From an uncultured Nitrosomonadales bacterium (lineage in GTDB: Bacteria; Pseudomonadota; Gammaproteobacteria; Burkholderiales; Gallionellaceae): a stretch of DNA of 13,456 nt. Where the stretch lies: the NCBI GenBank assembly GCA_903934275.1, contig CAIZNF010000659.1:1-13456 (forward strand), given 5' to 3'. Of this stretch, positions 12,225-13,456 are shown piece after piece; the stretch's first letter is position 1, and the number at the start of each line of letters is the position of its first letter. The position numbers were made by a program, and so were the translations under genes. The notes under the pieces are model-generated. The model saw only the letters and a program-made list of their open reading frames with translations. It was not told the origin of the DNA and made no database searches.

Positions 12225-13456
12225 ATGCAACGCTCGTTGACCGTTATCCACGCTTTGGGTTTGATGCTGGTGGTGTTCAGCGCGGCCTACGTCATGCCCG
12301 TGGCAGCCTCAATGATCTACGGGGATAGCACCATGCTGTTGGATTTCCTGGTGGCGATGGTGTGGACATTTGCCGCAGGCGTGTTGATGTGGCTGCTGAC
12401 TCGCCAGCACAAGGGCGAGCTGTCGATCCGCCACGGCTACCTGCTGGTGGTGACGATGTGGGCGGCGATGCCGGCCTTCGCCACCATCCCCCTGCTGATG
12501 ATGATTCCCGGCCTGTCGTTCACCGATGCTTATTTTGAGACCATGTCGGGGCTGACGACAACCGGTTCAACCGTACTGACCGGGCTGGATACTCTGCCAC
12601 CCGCCATCAACATCTGGCGGCACGAGCTGAACTGGTTGGGCGGATTGGGTATCATTGTGTTGGCGGTGGCGGTTCTGCCACTGCTCGGTGTCGGCGGACG
12701 GCAATTGTTCAAGGCTGAGACACCGGGGCCGATGAAGGATGCCGCGTTGACCCCCCGCATTGCGGAAACCGCACGCAATTTGTGGGTGGTTTATCTGGGC
12801 ATCTCTCTTGCGTGCATCGGCGCGTTGAAATGGGCGGGCATGAGCTGGCTCGATGCGGTATGCCACGCCTTTTCGGCAATGGGCCTGGGCGGATTCTCCA
12901 CGCACGATGCCAGCGTCGGTTATTTCAACTCGCCATTGATCGAATTTGTGCTGATCATGTTTATGTTGTTGGCGGTGCTCAACTTTGCCACACACTTTCT
13001 TGCATTACGGTCGAAAAGCCTGGCACCCTACCGCTATGATGCCGAGGCAATCGCGTCACTGGTGTTGATTCTCGGTAGTTGCGTGGGAATTGCCTTTTTC
13101 CTGTGGTGGCATGGCATCTATCCCAGCTTCTGGACGGCATTGCGCCATGCCAGCTTTAATCTGGTGTCCATCGCGACCAGTTCCGGTTATGCCAGTGTGG
13201 ATTATGCGCAGTGGCCGATTTTTGCGCCGCTGTGGATGATGTTTTTGACGGCAATTGCCGCCAGCTCCGGTTCGACGGGCGGCGGTATCAAGATGATCCG
13301 CACTCTGGTGTTGGTGAAACAGGCCGGGCGCGAATTTGTCAAATTGTTGCATCCGGCAGCAGTGAACCCAATGAAGATCGGCGGGCAGGTGGTGCCCAAT
13401 AGCATCGTGTTCGCGGTGCTGGGTTTTATCTTCCTGTATTTCATGACTGTGGTCAC
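12225..13456 (+). CDS. trkH: Trk system potassium uptake protein TrkH (3' end cut by the window edge)
   Basis: Frame from ATG 12225 is open to the right edge, giving 410 complete codons of a family usually about 480 long; the stop lies outside. The GGGAG before the ATG is a good ribosome binding site. The protein opens MQRSLTVIHALGLMLVVFSA, a typical first membrane helix. Potassium-filter loops seen in order are P1 MSGLTTTGSTV (107-117; filter Gly114), P2 FSAMGLGGFSTHDAS (216-230), and P3 SIATSSGYASVDY (filter Gly321). SSGSTGGGIKMI at 347-358 matches the intramembrane gating loop of the third repeat. The fourth filter loop should lie beyond the edge. TrkH is the potassium-conducting membrane dimer that works with TrkA, encoded 10 bp upstream. 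P3 TSSGY differs modestly from the more common TTTGF but keeps the essential glycine. Confidence 0.95.
   Translation, partial: MQRSLTVIHALGLMLVVFSAAYVMPVAASMIYGDSTMLLDFLVAMVWTFAAGVLMWLLTRQHKGELSIRHGYLLVVTMWAAMPAFATIPLLMMIPGLSFTDAYFETMSGLTTTGSTVLTGLDTLPPAINIWRHELNWLGGLGIIVLAVAVLPLLGVGGRQLFKAETPGPMKDAALTPRIAETARNLWVVYLGISLACIGALKWAGMSWLDAVCHAFSAMGLGGFSTHDASVGYFNSPLIEFVLIMFMLLAVLNFATHFLALRSKSLAPYRYDAEAIASLVLILGSCVGIAFFLWWHGIYPSFWTALRHASFNLVSIATSSGYASVDYAQWPIFAPLWMMFLTAIAASSGSTGGGIKMIRTLVLVKQAGREFVKLLHPAAVNPMKIGGQVVPNSIVFAVLGFIFLYFMTVV

Noticed and set aside
1..13456. CRISPR arrays, tRNA or rRNA genes, insertion sequences or transposases
   Set aside because: I saw no regularly spaced direct repeats, no tRNA-like cloverleaf or rRNA sequence, and no transposase motifs anywhere in the window.

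Overview
The window looks like a stretch of chromosome from a Gram-negative proteobacterium. A betaproteobacterium is most likely, perhaps near the Nitrosomonadales or Gallionellaceae. This rests on the gene content (an ArgA-type N-acetylglutamate synthase with fused kinase-like and acetyltransferase domains, RsmE, TrkA/TrkH, a tripartite RND pump), the moderately high GC content, and short GTAGGGTG-type palindromic repeats between genes. The taxonomic placement is inference, not a database result.

Layout, left to right. (1) Positions 1-511 hold the 3' end of a ribbon-helix-helix-type antitoxin gene overlapping a MazF/PemK-family toxin gene. (2) Positions 512-943 have no convincing gene but at least four palindromic or repeat-derived elements. 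(3) Positions 944-6773 are a complete three-gene RND efflux operon on the + strand: membrane fusion lipoprotein, inner-membrane RND pump, and NodT-type outer membrane factor. The 5' coding end of the outer membrane gene contains a 51-bp palindromic repeat that is an exact multiple of three. (4) Positions 6774-6940 separate two convergent units. (5) Positions 6941-9281, - strand, carry rsmE, a 4-oxalocrotonate tautomerase-family gene and argA, transcribed in that order. (6) Positions 9282-9355 are a short divergent promoter region with overlapping -10 elements. (7) From 9356 to the right edge, + strand, lie a thioredoxin-fold/peroxiredoxin-like protein, an inositol-monophosphatase-family phosphatase, trkA (GTG start) and trkH. 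The trkH gene runs off the right edge, so it has no stop in the window, but 410 codons are readable.

How the genes work together. The RND operon encodes a whole envelope-spanning exporter; no transcriptional regulator for it is visible here. TrkA is the cytoplasmic nucleotide-binding gating subunit of the TrkH potassium channel/transporter, and the two genes are 10 bp apart. ArgA catalyses the first step of arginine biosynthesis, and RsmE methylates U1498 of 16S rRNA. The tautomerase between them has no assigned substrate.

Most of the window is ordinary housekeeping and transport. I found no convincing undescribed multi-gene system. The items most worth a second look are the palindrome translated in frame at the start of the outer membrane factor, the cluster of related palindromes around the efflux operon, the strong hairpin abutting the trkA ribosome binding site, and the overlapping divergent promoters at 9317-9346.
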